In this document: positions 24,257-38,100 of the stretch, one piece after another
Layout: each line of letters starts with the position of its first letter
Numbering within the stretch: position 1 is the first letter of the stretch
NCBI GenBank assembly: GCA_013397935.1
Contig: VZRN01005377.1
Location: 681,569 to 745,568 of the forward strand
Direction of reading: 5' to 3'
DNA from: Dasyornis broadbenti
Lineage: Eukaryota > Chordata > Aves > Passeriformes > Dasyornithidae
DNA: 64,000 bases
Notes under the pieces: generated by a model
What the model was told of the DNA's origin: nothing
Seen by the model: the letters and a program-made list of their open reading frames with translations, nothing else
The model's database searches: none
Made by a program: the position numbers and the translations under genes

Positions 24257-27200
24257 TTTACATGTTACAGCAGAAACATGACTGGCACATTAGTCTACAC
24301 ACAAAAATGACATTTTAGAATAGCTCAGGCCAACAAATTCTATGTACTTCAGTGTTTCATCATATTTCACAGCTATAAAACATAAAAAGTAGAAGAGAAG
24401 AATTAACTGAAAAATGTGGTGTAAGTAGCCACAAAAGAAGATAATGGGAGAGCGAAGGAAGGGAAGAGAGAAATTTGAGCTGCTTACAGACATTTGCACT
24501 TTTTAAATTCAGTTCTAGAAAGTGGGAAGGGAAAGGAGGTTTAGGCCAGAGAGATATAAATCCAAGTGAGAAAAGGAAGGAAGGTTTAATGAGGAGAGAT
24601 AGGAGAGAGTGGGCAAACCTCAACAGCCCTAAAGAGAGTCATGGCAACCAAAAGGACAGAGGAGACGTACTCCGAAGTTGGTTTAGTAGTGGTCAGCCCT
24701 AAAAGCTGGACGCTAAGCTGACAATTTCCTAAACTAAGTCACTTGTGCAGCTAGGAAGAATTTTGTTATCTGTACCTATCTTTAAATGCTTTTCTTTAGC
24801 ATCAGTGTTTGCAAACCCAGACAAGAGACAATATAATACACGTGTCAGTGCATCAGAGTGTAATCCCAAGGAAGATTAAGGCCTCTCTGGGACTGTGATG
24901 GACTGTATTGGTTAAGCCACATTGTCAGTGTCCCTTAGAGTAGCTACACATGACACCAAGTGTGCTCATGCCTACAGTAATGGCATCTTGATCCCGACCT
25001 AAGATTCCCCAGCTTCATCCCTCTGAGATACCCAGTCCCTGCTGTGGAAGTGGGACACAGAGATTGAAAATGCTTGGTCCTGAGGTTTCTCCTGATCTTC
25101 CAGAACAGCAAAACCCAGTTTCCCAGAGGAACTCACTGCTGGTTGCCCCACATGCTGAGGATGGTGAAGTCACATGACAAGGTGCTGATCTCTGTTCTGC
25201 AGTCCTGAAAGTCCTCAGAAAACAGAAAGAATACAGCCATGATCACAATCAAGTGTAACCACGATGGTATCATGTAATACATTATATGTTTGGAGTCACT
25301 TCTCTCAGCAGTGCTTCTGGTTCAAGGATTGAATGGGAGGACAGAAGACCCACTTGGCCCTCTATCCTCCATGGTACCTGACCTGGCACTGTTTGCACAG
25401 GAAGATCTAAGTCTGTTTTCTTGGTCCTTCTCATGCTCTGGGCATGTCACAAGCAGCAAGAAGGAAACAACACATCTGTCCAGCAAGTTCACTATGCTGC
25501 ATGCCAATCGATTTGAGAAAGGCAAGCCTTTTCTACTAATAACTCACTTGGTACTAATTTCTACTAATAACTCACTCACTCACTCACTGTCAAAATACAG
25601 CAGAAACATGACTGGCTCAAGACTGAAAGTAGACAGTATGGAAGTTAAGTGAAAGGCCTAAAGGGAAGGCTATAGCAAAGTTCGGCCTTGCTGAAGTCAG
25701 GAGAGCGCTGGCTTAGCAAGTGGATGAAACAGACAGATGCTATTATGTAAACATATATTCTCTTAAACTTAGACTCACCACCACTTTCCTGTGAGATTTC
25801 CTTTGCCTCAAATGAGTCTGGAGAGACTCCCTGTGTTGACAGCTATAGGACACATGCAAGAATGTCCAGCCATGGCTCCTTCCTGCACAGCAGCAGATCC
25901 AGTGTGTTGTAGAGGCCTTTGATGCTTCATGTGCAAAAAATGGGCTGGTGCCATTCAAAAGCCAAAAAGTTCCATGGGGCCGCAAAAGCAAGACTGATGC
26001 AAGCAGCAACTCTGTACTTGTTTGTGATGGACCAACAGCAAAATACATCCCTATCCGTGTATTCAGTGCACTACAGTTCCTCTGTTTTCTGCTGTTTGCT
26101 TAGCATTTGCAAATTTGTATATCCTAATAGTACATTTTTACTATAAGAAAGAGAGATTTTTGTTGCTGTTGAACAAGAAATTTGGAGATTTTTCATTTCG
26201 TCTGCAGTCAAGCATTTTTATAAAGCCCTGCCTGCTGTCCTCTACGTTAAAAATCCTGTACAGACACAAGAGCTTAGATAAAAAATCACCCATACAGGCA
26301 GACCATGACCTCTTCCTTGTAGTCCCTGCCCTCTGACACAGGAAGGCTCTAGCACTGAAGTAGCTAATGCCATAAACACATACACTTTTCATAGTGCATT
26401 TGGAGAATTTGGAACAGTACTCCAAATGAGACTGGCTCCTTTACAAAGAGTTGGTTTTGCACATCACTTGCCCCAAGGCATGTACCGTCACTGACAGACC
26501 CTCCGCAGCAGCTTCATATCCACTGCTGCATGTAATATTAATGAAAGCTTGTGAGACTTGTTAGGCAAATACGACACAGCCCAGCAGGCTGTGGCACTCT
26601 GCCAGCTCTGCCCTACCCCCCTCCAAATCATGACAAGCAACTTAAGGGGTAATGCTAAGCATGTATCTAAATCAAGCATCTCACTTCACAGAAACTGCTT
26701 TCCTCCCGTCTCCAATAAGTTCTTCCATTTCCTAAGAACCAGAAAGAGCTGGTTGAAAAGCAGAGTATGCAGTATTTGGATTCAATTTCACTGTAGCTTA
26801 CACAGGAGACACACACTGTGCTTTCACCCAGCAACTCCTTCAGTGCCATCTTTAAATTTTTAATAAAAACCATGCTGAAGGTATGTGCTTCTCCTTTCTG
26901 AATACAAAGTGCATTTATTGTTTTGTAGTGGATGGAGATAAAAAATGGATACACATCTGCTACTTCTCCAAGAATAGATTGACATGAATTCTTCCTTGGA
27001 GAGACCAGAGAAAGCACAAAATCTCTCTTTTCCTTGTAGTGTTAGTCACTACTCTAATATGTGTTAGTGTTAGTCACCCTAATATGACCCTCTGAGACCT
27101 CTTCTAAACACTCCGGGACCAAACATGATTCTATACTGCGTATAATCTTCTAAACAGTAGAAAATACAGGGATAAAACATCAAATCTGAATAATAGCATT

Positions 27201-27429
27201 TTACATACACTTCACCTAGGTGTAATTGATTGCAGAAAGGGCAAGTTGATTAATACAATTCTCAGTATATCTAATCAGGTGGTATTACAGAGGCATGAAC
27301 AGGGATCAACACTGTATGCTGATAAATTCTTGTTATTTCAATAGAGGCCAAGTGTTTCTGCCTCTGCATATCTATTATAAGACCATTTTAACATTCTTTC
27401 TTTAAGAGGAATAAAGATTTTGGGGCTTT
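24257..27429. other. Intergenic or intronic DNA, small duplications only
   Basis: No gene is supported. An 18-bp word, TTCTACTAATAACTCACT, occurs twice at about 25533 and 25559, the second copy running into a short (CTCA)n at 25570-25588. A second local duplication lies at 27037-27086. Open frames of up to 120 codons occur on both strands without motifs. Confidence 0.5.
27037..27086. repeat. Local tandem duplication, unit about 25 bp
   Basis: TAGTGTTAGTCAC...CTAATATG occurs at 27037-27061 and again at 27065-27086, the second copy lacking about three bases in the middle. This looks like a slippage duplication. Confidence 0.75.
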
Positions 27430-27568
27430 TAGCAACCTGATCTAGTGTGTGGTATCCCTGACACACGAGGGTGTTGGAGCTAGATGATTTTTAAGGTCCC
27501 TTCCTACCCAATCCATTCTGTGACTCTATGATTCTATGACTGATTCTATGATTCTATGGTCCTATGAT
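27430..27568 (+). mobile_element. CR1 LINE 3' tail
   Basis: The phrase AGCAACCTGATCTAGTG is followed by GTTGGAGCTAGATGATTTTT, AAGGTCCCTTCCTACCCAAT and a run of tail octamers (TTCTATGATTCTATG) to about 27568. Only the last 140 bp of CR1 is present. It is strongly 5'-truncated and non-functional. Confidence 0.93.
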
Positions 27569-30500
27569 TTTTCACTTTCAGGAGGCTGTAAGAGACGTCT
27601 GCTTATAAGCTTAATTTATTCTTCAACTGAGTTAAGTTCATAACTGATAAAAATTTGGAACAAATAATCCAAATTCAAGTGATATCATTTTGGAAGCAAC
27701 AAAAACGCAAAACAATCTCTCGCTGAGCCTGTACCTTTGCTGTAATTCTTGCAAAAGATGAGACTGCAGGCTGTAGTGCAAAAAAAATTTATGATAAAAG
27801 TCACCTATCTGCATAAGCACCATTTTAGCTTAATTGAACTGAGAGTGAATACAAAAGCAGAAATTTTTCAAGTTTGCAAGAGCTACTGATACAAACTGCT
27901 GTTTTAAACTGAAGTAAACTTCAGGTACTGAAGTATCTCTACTTGTAGACCAACACATAAATTCACAGACCGAGTTCTGGGGTATTCAGAGATTCCCATT
28001 CAAAAGAAAAATAGGCTTGTTTGCAGATTAACCCTCTTTTTTCACTCAGCGACTCAGAAATCAGAAACTTACATTTCTGATTCATACTTACAAGACTCCT
28101 GAAAAAACTTGGTTAAAACTCTCACTGGTGATAAATTTCACAGGATTTTCCTCTCATTGGCTGTTTGCATAAGATAGTGGTGCCAGACACTCTGTCCATC
28201 TCACTTTCCTGTTGTTTGCCAAAAAATTCTTTCCCTTCATTCCCTTCTGTCCACCGCCGTGCCTTGCTCTTGATTTTTGTACTCTGATAATTTAACTAAT
28301 TCTGCCACTTAAAAACACCCCAATAATCCATTCTACCATTCTGTATCCTTTATAGCTCTTCTTATTCTGTCCTTTTAGACTGCAAACTCAGAGGGACACT
28401 GATCATATTTGTACAGGAACTCTCATTTTATGATTTGCTGCTACAAATGCCACAGACAATAGTACATTTTTGCTGGCATTAAGATCAAAGTTGGGTGCTG
28501 TCTCAGATTTTGACTAGTCAAACACTTAAACATGCAGAAAGCCATTTAGAGTAGAATAGCACTCAGAGTAATTTAAGTACCTTAGACCTGACTATCCATG
28601 GATAATTACCAGGGTGGGATTTAAAGTACGCAGATGTAAATCGAGTGTACAAAAACCCATCTAGAGTACACTGTTCACTGCTTTGAATAAATGCAACATT
28701 AAAAATCAAATAAATCCCTAACTACCATAAATCAAAAGTGCCATGCCTAATGTGACAGATAAAAGGAATTTTTCTGTCCTGAAAATACTGAAAATACCCT
28801 TTTCAATATTTTTGTAAGATACATGTAGAGAAATCAAATTTTAGGCTGTTTGGAAACATGTTTAAGACTTCACACTTTGTTCTTTGAAAAATTTTCCTCT
28901 ATTCCTCTACTCAAGCTAATACTACTATGGAGCAGGGAGGAGTTTAATAGTTTTAGGCAATAGAGTTTTACTTGAGCTACTTTAAGCACAGCAATTAATA
29001 ACCACCAGTATTACCATAAACTCAAAGTATATAACTACTATCTGGTGATGTGCACTGAGTACTTACTTTAGCTCAGTGCTACTGGATATGGAAAACAAAG
29101 CTAACTTCTAAAATATGGTGAGAAGACAGCAGAATTGTACCTTTGGTGGGCTGAAGTGTGACTTTTGAGGAGTAAGTAGTTTGTTTAGAAAACTCCACTA
29201 CTCTTGCAGAAAAAAAGGAAATTAAGCCCTAGCTGGTGACAACTGAGTTTAAAGACAGAAACATAGGGCATAGTTTGAGTGAACTAAGGGGAGCAGTAAC
29301 TCTGCAACAGGTATTAAGATGTGCTTTTCTTAATTCTCTACCACCGTCTTCAGTCAAATCTCACATTAAATTTTATTCAAAAGCTCAATCTGATTGATAA
29401 AAATATTTTTATTAGGTCTTTTCATCATGATTTCAAAAGGCACTTGATGTATCTGTTATATAGATGAACTGAATCATATGTTCTGCACAGTGCATTTACC
29501 ACTAAAAGAAGCATTCTAGGCCCAGTTAATAATCCTCAAGATAGAATGGTACGTTTTCAGAAATTGCTGACAAAACCACTAAAAAACAAGTAAATATGGT
29601 TTAACATAGAAGTTATCTAGCAGAAAACCAAGGAAATTCCATAATTATGGTTGTTTGTTCAAAATTATTTTGTGTCCTGAGGCATATGTGCTCTTCAATT
29701 GTCTAGTCACACACCACATTTCCAGTAGCAATCTTAATTCTGTCTTTTTTAGCTTTTGAGTATGGGTTCAACAGCAATAAGAGCCTGTTAATAAATTTGT
29801 GATGTAAATATATAAAACACAGAAATAGGTTTCACAACATGAAAGAATGCAGGTATTGCCTGTTTGTGTTTAGAGTCCCATGGGTGGGGCACTTGAAATG
29901 GTTTATAGAGCTGGCTTATGCCTTTTCACCACCATCCTTAAACAAATAACTCCAGCTGCAGTATTGCTGGGGTTATGTGTACTTGCATTTATGTAAATAA
30001 CTATATAAACAGAAAAGGTCTTTATTGATCCTGTAGTCTTTCCATTTGAAAATCACTTAGTGCAATTAATCATTTAATCTGGTCACCCAAAATCAAGTTT
30101 TAAGCCTTTTTTAAGCTTTGCTGCCAGAAAAGGTACCTAAGTACATGATTGGACACATGAATAGCATTCTGATAGCTCTAAAATGTCAACATGTCTTTAG
30201 CTTCAAAGGACAGCTGGAATATTTAGCTATTTTCAAATGAAATCTACCATCTAAAAATGCAAGCTTTCATAGAATTTATCAAATTTATTTAATAAGAATT
30301 CTGACAAAACCAAACATATTAATATCTCTTGCGCTTATGCATACATCAGATGCTTGGTCCCAAAAATATTTCATTTGATTAACAGGAGTAGTGCCTTCAC
30401 ATCATCTGGTGTCTTCCTCAAATGAATCATGATATTAATTTTATTTAATTTTCACCCTTTTTGGGATCAGCCCTAATATTTCACATTTCATCCACTGTTT

Positions 30501-31014
30501 CTATAGCTCTCGTGTTAACCATGGAGTCATAACTCATTTTTCAACCATTTTCACAAATACTTACCCCATATCCATATCTTGGGGTTCAAAAATACCTCAA
30601 GGGGTTTCAATCAGAAGAAATATTGTTGTAGGCTTGACATCTTCACCTTTTTTCATTGCCATCACATGGGAAAACAAACAAATTCTATACTGAAATTAAT
30701 CAAATTCAGTGATCTTTTGACAATAGTGCTCTAGCATCTTCTTTCACTGCTCCATCAATCACAAATAAATCATGATGGCTGGTGAGGCACTGGAGGATTG
30801 ACATGGCAGTGTGTCAATAGCTGTGATTGAAGTATTGTTGTTGCCTGGTAAATTATTAGCAGAGGGGATTGTTGACTGAACAGCAATTCCCCAGAAGTTT
30901 GAAGCTGTTAGGGAACATCTTTCATAGCCCGTTGGCCTCAGAAGACCATAACAACAGTTTAACTTTAGCAACAGTCCAATGTTTGGGCTGGGCTATCCAT
31001 ATCCCTGTCCAGGT
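27569..31014. other. AT-rich intergenic or intronic DNA, no gene seen
   Basis: There are no recognisable repeats and only short open frames. Scattered A/T runs occur. The region leads into the ancient CR1 relic that becomes recognisable at about 31015. Confidence 0.5.
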
Positions 31015-32690
31015 CCAGGCCACATTTGTTGATGGGCTGTCTCTCAGTGTGCAGCTGGGGAACCATCACCGAATAGACAAGTTACTAATGCAGTTCCCCA
31101 AGGAACCTATGGCCCTAGGACAGGCCACATTTTTAAATCAATGACTTGGAAAAAACAAAGTCATTACAGATAACATTTCCAATAGTCACAAAGACTGATG
31201 GAAGGCCAAATAAGAGAACAGGTCCTTAACCCCATGTAATTTTAATGCCCGGAAGCTAGGCACAGACAGCACATTTAATAAAGCTAAATGTAAAATCACA
31301 CAGTGTCCTAGTGATGATTGATGACTGATCTCCTCTGTGCCCATTAGCACCCCAATGTGATTCCTCGCTGTCATTTTTGGGTTGCAAACAGCAGCCAGTA
31401 TTGAGCCATATGCATTCATACAGTTATGGAAGGCATGACTGACAGAAGACAGTTTTCAAAGTCCTATAGATTCATCAAGTAAAAAGGCTTTATGCAGAAC
31501 TGAAATGCAAGGCTACTCAGCTAGAAAGAGTTCAAGGAGAGATTTATTTGGGGCCAGTCATTAGCAAATCACATTAAGGTCATGCTGGAGCCATCAGAGC
31601 CTGGACGATCAATTAAGATGTGAAATGATCAGCAAATGATTCAAAGCAAGGCTGATTAAATATAATTACCCCCTAATAGTTTCCTTAAACTGTTGGGAGT
31701 GTACAAAATGAGAGACCCTTGTCATGTGGCCAGGTCACACTGTTCGCCAGATACAAAATAGAAGAGAAAAAATTTGGCCTTAGAATAAGCAGGGATGTAT
31801 GGCTGTCCTATTTCTGATACCTGTAATTGAAGCATCTACCAGGGATTTCACAAATAAATACTTGAATTTTCTATCACCTTAACATGGCTGAAACTAAGGG
31901 CATTTCCATGGAATCTGCTGAATACCCAGTGGACACCCAGATATGCATTTTTTTGGACCATGTTGGTACATGCTTTGCAGTACTTAATACCCCAAAACAT
32001 GGCTTCTGTGTTTCCATCTATTATTTATTGCAATAGTTTGCAATGCAAGGAAGCGCATTTTCACATTTCATAAGGAATCTATATGAGAATAAAAAGCTGC
32101 TGGTGACATTCACCAATTAAATGAGCCTTTACTGGCAGTGTAGTATTAGAAAACATTCCTGATTCTTCTGGGAAACATGTAGTAGTACACCTAAACACAA
32201 AGAACATAGGTAGGTGTGCAATATCTGGAGAAATACAGTTTGGGTAACAATAATTGAGCAAGAGCTCCTAGAGTCAAAGAGCAGCATTAAATATTGAAAA
32301 ACTTGGCCTATTTTTATAGACTGTGATGTGCCAATCCATTTTAACTAAACACAGAGAAGGCTCAGGGGCAACTTGATTGTACTGTGTAAGTACTCACATG
32401 CACCGCAGCAACAGGATCATAGGGAGCTTGTCAGCTCATCAGATGAATACATGACAAGATAAAATAGCTGGAAGGTGAAGGGAGGCAGTTCAAATTGATA
32501 ATAAAATGTTATCATTGTTTCAAATGAGGAATCATTAATTTAGGAATGATTGCAAGGATTGTTTTGATATGACCTATCATTGACAACTTTTAATGAAAGC
32601 TTCAGTGTTTTTCTGGGAGAGGCACTGTAGTTAAACAAGAATTTGTTTATTTAGTAATACGACCTATGCTGTAGGGCTCAAGCTACATAC
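31015..32690 (+). mobile_element. Ancient, highly diverged CR1/L3-like LINE relic
   Basis: Isolated blocks match the old amniote CR1 type in order and spacing. They are TGATGGGCTGTCTCTCAGTG and GGGGAACCATCACCGAAT near 31031-31075, AATGACTTGGAAAAAACAAA and GTCATTACAGATAACATTTC near 31139-31180, and TAATAAAGCTAAATGTAAAA near 31275. Much later come AGCTGGAAGGTGAAGGGAGG near 32465, TTGACAACTTTTAATGAAAG near 32579 and GTTTTTCTGGGAGAGGCACT near 32607, and an ACCTATGCTGTAGGG-type 3' phrase near 32663. Between these the sequence has diverged or been replaced. The sense is plus. The element is far older than the bird CR1 copies here and codes for nothing. Confidence 0.7.
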
Positions 32691-32812
32691 CTGCAGATTG
32701 TTCCATTCTAAGCTTGATAACTAAGCTTTTGTAACAAAAACTTGGTTTTTTACTTTCAAGAAGCAGAAGAAAGAGTATTTTTTTCTGTGTGGGAAATTCA
32801 AATTCCAAATAA

Positions 32813-32884
<72 letters not shown>

Positions 32885-33974
32885 ATATCACATCACTAAA
32901 AAGAGATCGTATTTCTGATGCTGAATTGTGATACTTGTTGAAGAGTATGATCCTCAAATGCTTTGGATTTACAGAGGAGTTTGTTTGTTTGTTTGCTTTT
33001 CCTGAGTGAAAATATTTCTGTTTCTGCAAGGTAGCTCAGGCTTAGCTAAGAAAACTGTCATTTCTTCTGATTGGAAAACATAAGTCCATGTGGACAACCC
33101 TGCTCTGTATCCATTCCATCAGGCTTTGCTTCTCTGCTCCACTACCTTGATTTTAATGAAACCTGTCCTTGTACTTCTGCTTGCTTTGAATTAGCTATTC
33201 TTCACCCAGTCAGATTGATTGACCTTTTTTATCTCATGACTGGCCAAGTATGGAACAAACTTCTTTCACAGCCATCTATACCACTTACAAATTGTTTTCT
33301 GTTGTATTTTCATTTATTCTTGTAAACACCAAAGCACAAGAGACTGAAGTCTTCAAACTTTACCATTTTACTTGATTGTTTTACTTGAGAAAACTCTGCT
33401 GAATTCCATGGTTATTCCCTCCAAGTAAAGACCTCTCTTTTTCATTTTACTGCTTCAACTGCTTATGCAAAGCAGGATTCTCTTTGAGCTAAGTTGATAA
33501 AATATATTGAGGGATAGAAAACTTTGGGCTTTTTTCACTGTATGTTGTTATTGGGGGAAAATACTCTCTAATCACTAAATCACATGAAATGTACTACTCA
33601 TTTTTGTTTAATTTAATCAAATTCACAATATGTGTTGGGGATTGTTTGCAAATCTGTTAATATAATACAGCTATATGGTGTGTTTAAGTACTTTGCAAGA
33701 AATGACAGGACTTTGATTTCTAGAAATTTTACAGCTGGAGGGGTTTTTATGGTGTTAAGTACTACCTCCACATTTTATAGCTATGATGCATAAGAATTAA
33801 TCAACATTTAAGAATGAGGACCAGGAATTTTAGTGTAAATTCACCTCTCAAAATTAAAGCTAGTATGCTTGATTTTCTAGTTCTTGTGTCTTTGTTAACT
33901 TCCATTACTGTATCAGAACTGTAGCATTTTTCCCATCCCCCCACTGTGATGTATTTTACATCCAATAACTCTCT
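32691..33974. other. Spacer with two simple repeats
   Basis: This segment holds the ATCT array (32813-32884) and a short (GTTT)4 at about 32979-32996. The remainder is AT-rich with open frames no longer than 84 codons and no recognisable domain. Confidence 0.5.
32813..32884. repeat. (TATC)18 microsatellite
   Basis: Eighteen uninterrupted tetranucleotide units (72 bp) make this the longest pure simple repeat in the window. Such perfect arrays are usually length-polymorphic. Confidence 0.97.
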
Positions 33975-35110
33975 GGAGACACAGGACTGAAGGGAACCTC
34001 GAGATGTTATTAAGTCTATTATTGCTTTGCTCCAGAAAGAACAATTATAGCAGTGTCATTTCTGACAGGTGTTTCACTAGTTGGTTCTTAAGGACTTTAA
34101 AAGATGGAGATTCCACCAATTCTCTAGGCAATTTATTCCAGTGCTTCACTTTCCTACCAATTAAGCTGTAGTTTATACCCATTACTTCTAGGCATAGAAC
34201 ATGAAGGATGGATTATTCCCCCTCTTTGCCAACACCTTTTATGTATTTGGAGATTGTTTGGTTCCAGCAGTCCTTTCCAGGTTAAATAACCCAATTTGTA
34301 CAATCATTTTTCATAGGTCACATTTTTAGACTACCGAACATTGTCATTTTTTTCTACTGAATTCTCTCCAACTGGTCCACATATAATTGGAAAATTGCTC
34401 TGAGTGAAGCCTTTAAATGTGGAATCAATAGGAAGAATTTCTTCATGTCTTACAGGCTACACTTGAGGTAATAAATTCCATTTGATCCCAAAGAGCTCTG
34501 GACTTTTTTTCTCCATATGATATTGTTGAATCATGTTGAGCATATCTACAGTTATGGCGAGTTTTAACTCCTACGTCCTTTCCTGTAGAACTGCTCTTTA
34601 AATTACTTTTATCCGTCCTGTCTACAAAATAGACAATGCCTGCCTAATGTATGTGTCCTCATTGAATAGCGTTTGATTATTTTCAGATTATGCCTCAAAT
34701 TTGTCAAGATTCATTTAAATTGTTGTACTGTTCTCAGTATATTCTTCCCAAGCTTAGCTCCATCTGCAAATTAAATAATCATACTCTGCACTCCATCACC
34801 CCATTTATTAACAATACCATTGAACAGCATATGGATTAGAAATAGGTGTTACTCTATGAATCCTTCTATTTTGACAATGGCCCATTGAAAAATAGTCTTT
34901 CAGTATTGTTTTCAAGCAATAGTTCTAGATCTAGATTCCCAAAATTCACCATGTTTCTTTAGCTAGCATATGACATATTGACATGGAGAATACCAAAAGT
35001 CTTTCCAAAATCAAACTACAGTAAGTGTGTCTGTCCTTGGTCCACACACTATTTTCCTGCCTCTGAAAGAAATTCAACTAATAGGTTATTGGAAATACCG
35101 CATGTAATTG
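33975..35110 (-). mobile_element. Ancient CR1/L3-like LINE relic
   Basis: On the minus strand this is the 3' third of an old amniote CR1. From left to right on plus: CTGAAGGGAACCTCGAGATG, TGACAGGTGTTTCACTAGTT, GATGGAGATTCCACCAATTC, TAGGCAATTTATTCCAGTGC, TTTTCATAGGTCACATTTTT, TTCTCTCCAACTGGTCCACA, CATATCTACAG, CAAATTTGTCAAGATTCATT and AGCTTAGCTCCATCTGCAAA. The order is that of the family over about 1.1 kb. The left side corresponds to the 3' end. It overlaps in content with the relic at 40290-41265, so the two are separate insertions. Confidence 0.82.
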
Positions 35111-38100
35111 GTGCAAAACAAAATGCAAAGCCTGACTGAATGAAATCCTTGCAATGGATCGTGATTCCCAAACTGTGTTTCTCTTCCTATAGAGGAGTTA
35201 CCTACCCTCAAAATTTGTTTTTATTTTCTGTATATTGCAGTCTCTTGGGAATTTGAAGCACTTTGCATGCCATGATTAATAGTAGAGGTGTTTTAACTTC
35301 TGCATAGGCTTTAACTTCTCTATAATGAAAAAAGAATATTACTAATTGGGAAAGAAAAGAAAAAAAAGATATTAAACAATACATAGCAGATGGTTTATAA
35401 TGTAAAAAACAGATAAGGGAAGATAAAGGTGTCAGAAGACTCTGTGGATGACAGGGCTGAGACCAATAAAAAATTGTGTCTGAAGTCTATTTTGAAAGAA
35501 ATGAAAGAAGTGGAAAGAGTGGTGTATGGCCATTCTCAATAGAGATGATAGATTTATTCACAACAGTGCAGGAGCAGAAGTGTTTATGAAATATTTCCAT
35601 ACTGTTGTTAAAATGAAGAGAGATCACAAAAGGCTGATTCTTGTACAATGAAACACTTTCTAGTCTGTTAGTGACAAAGGACATTAAATAGCTACTACAT
35701 TTAATAATTTTTAAAATATCAGGCTGGGAAAACTTGCATCTAGTTCCTAAAAGCACCATTTGAAGAACTCTCTAGCTCACTTAACAGTTAAGACACTAAA
35801 TTCTGGACTTCCTATGAAATTCCAGAAGACTGAAAAAATGATAATGTCATGCCAATAGTCCAGGAAGTCAGGACAAATGCAGGAGAGGAAGATCTGCTAG
35901 AGAAGCAACATATGGTTTTAATAGATAAAGTTTTGCAGTGTAACACATTTCCAACAGATTTATCAAAATTACTTGAAAAATATAGAAAAACCTGAATTTT
36001 TGCCCGGTCAAAACAGATGGCAGGCACTGTGGTGTTTCCAGACTCCAGCTTCAGGTTTTGAAGGAGGCTCAAAATGAGTTAAAACAAAAAAGAAATTGAG
36101 CTGTCTGACATATTCTCTTGTAAACAATTATTCATACCAAACAGCTTGTCACAGCTCCATCAGTTGTATGAGGTGTAGACCAGGATTAGTCAGTATGTAA
36201 TTGGCAGCAGTTACAATACTTCAGCAAATTAGAGAAAATGCATATCCTCCTGCTGATCTAGATTTGGTTATGTATTATGTTCTCATGTTTATGCTTTTGT
36301 GAACACTATCATTCATCAGCTGCCTTCAAGATGTGCTCCACATAAGCAATCATTTTGTATTATCATCAGGTTTGTGCTCCTACTTGTACAGAGATATGCA
36401 AATTTGAAATTTCTCTGTTATTGTCAGAAATGCCTGATTATATCAGGGTTCTCAAGACAAAAGCTGATGGACCAGTGAGAAGGCCCTTATTCTCAAAAAG
36501 CCCATTGAAACCCTTCAAACCAAGACTAGAGACATCAAAAGTGACCATTCCTGATACTTTGGTAATCAGCTTTGATAGTTGAAGATACTCAGCTTACTAA
36601 TCTTTGAGTTCAGCTGGAAATAGGACAGGACTAGACATCAAGATTTAAAGTAAAGTCCTACCCAAATTGCTTTCAAAACCAAACACAAACAACTCAGGAA
36701 CTCAAAGCCAAGTATCGAGCATTTAGCTCAAAGGTCTTAGATGAAAGATTTTGTATATTTAATGTGTGGCAGATTGTTTAGTTGCCATCAATTTTTAATC
36801 TTTTTTTTTTAATCCATACTTTAGATCTCTTGTAGCTAGCTGTTTCATTCCTCAAAGCCTATGTCACAAGCATCTAGCTTCTTACATCTTGACAAAAATG
36901 CATCCTTGAATAAATGGGCAAGAATGCTGAGACTGCAATTCATCCCACCCCAGAGGCATTTCTACAGCATGATTCATCTAGTCCCTAAGTAAGCATCTAA
37001 ACTAGGTCTGATGAATCAAGTCTTAAACACCCTATATCTTTCCCTTTTCCATAAAGAAATAGGTGGCCCACCAGGTATCAGTGTCTTCATTTTGAATATC
37101 TAAATGGAGGAGAGAAAATTCTAAAACCAATGCTATCATGAAGTAGGGATAGGCTATGTGGTTTCATTTTATCACCATTTCCCCATCTCTAACAATTTTA
37201 ACATATATGAGCAATGCATTGGTTATCTAGATCTGTTTGCTGTGGCTTTCCTCACAATTACTCAATTGTCAATTATTTTAAAGGTCAGAAATTTGGGTCG
37301 GTGTACTAGTGTGTGTGTATTTTCCCCAAATCCCAGAGCTTTAAGCACTTGTTTACTAACCACAACAAGAATCTCTAGACACCTGGATAAATAGGTCTAT
37401 TAATTGCAAGGAATGCAGTTTCAAGTCAAAGTGGATCAACATTTATGCATTTTGCAGGTTTCTGTACAAGATAGAATCTAATTTCTCTACACTGACATCT
37501 AAACCATTTTTGGCTCCATTCCATATTCTCTTTTAAGTCTCACTGTCCTCCTAGTCATAAATGAAGGACAAAATACTTTGTTTCACTTTTAAATGTCAAG
37601 CAGTGTAGCGTTATCATCTATGTTACCAGTAACACTAATAACATTGCAGACTAGACTGCTCTGTCTTCATCAAAGGTTATGCATCAGTTGAGACACAGTG
37701 CTGATGATAACCTGAGTCAGCTATCAGGGAAAAGGGCTCTGTAATATGTAGGTCACTACCAGGGTTCATTTCAGCAAACACCTGCAAATTGCACTTCACC
37801 AGAAAAAAAATTTCATGTTGGCAAAAACAAAAGCAAAGTGCAGAGAAGATATATGAATGTATTTTTATCCTCATACCCTACCTACATACACAAGAAGCTC
37901 TTGAGAGCTTTTTGAATATCTATATAATCCCTTTCCTCCCACAATTTTGGATTATTTTTGCATTGATTTTTTCAGATAGTTTCCAAGCCACATTTTCATC
38001 CTACCTATTAAAGCTGTATAAACATGTTGATATCTATTCCAGCAACAAAGGACTCTACATAAAAAGACATGGAGCTGAACTCCAGGTGTAGGTGTACTAA

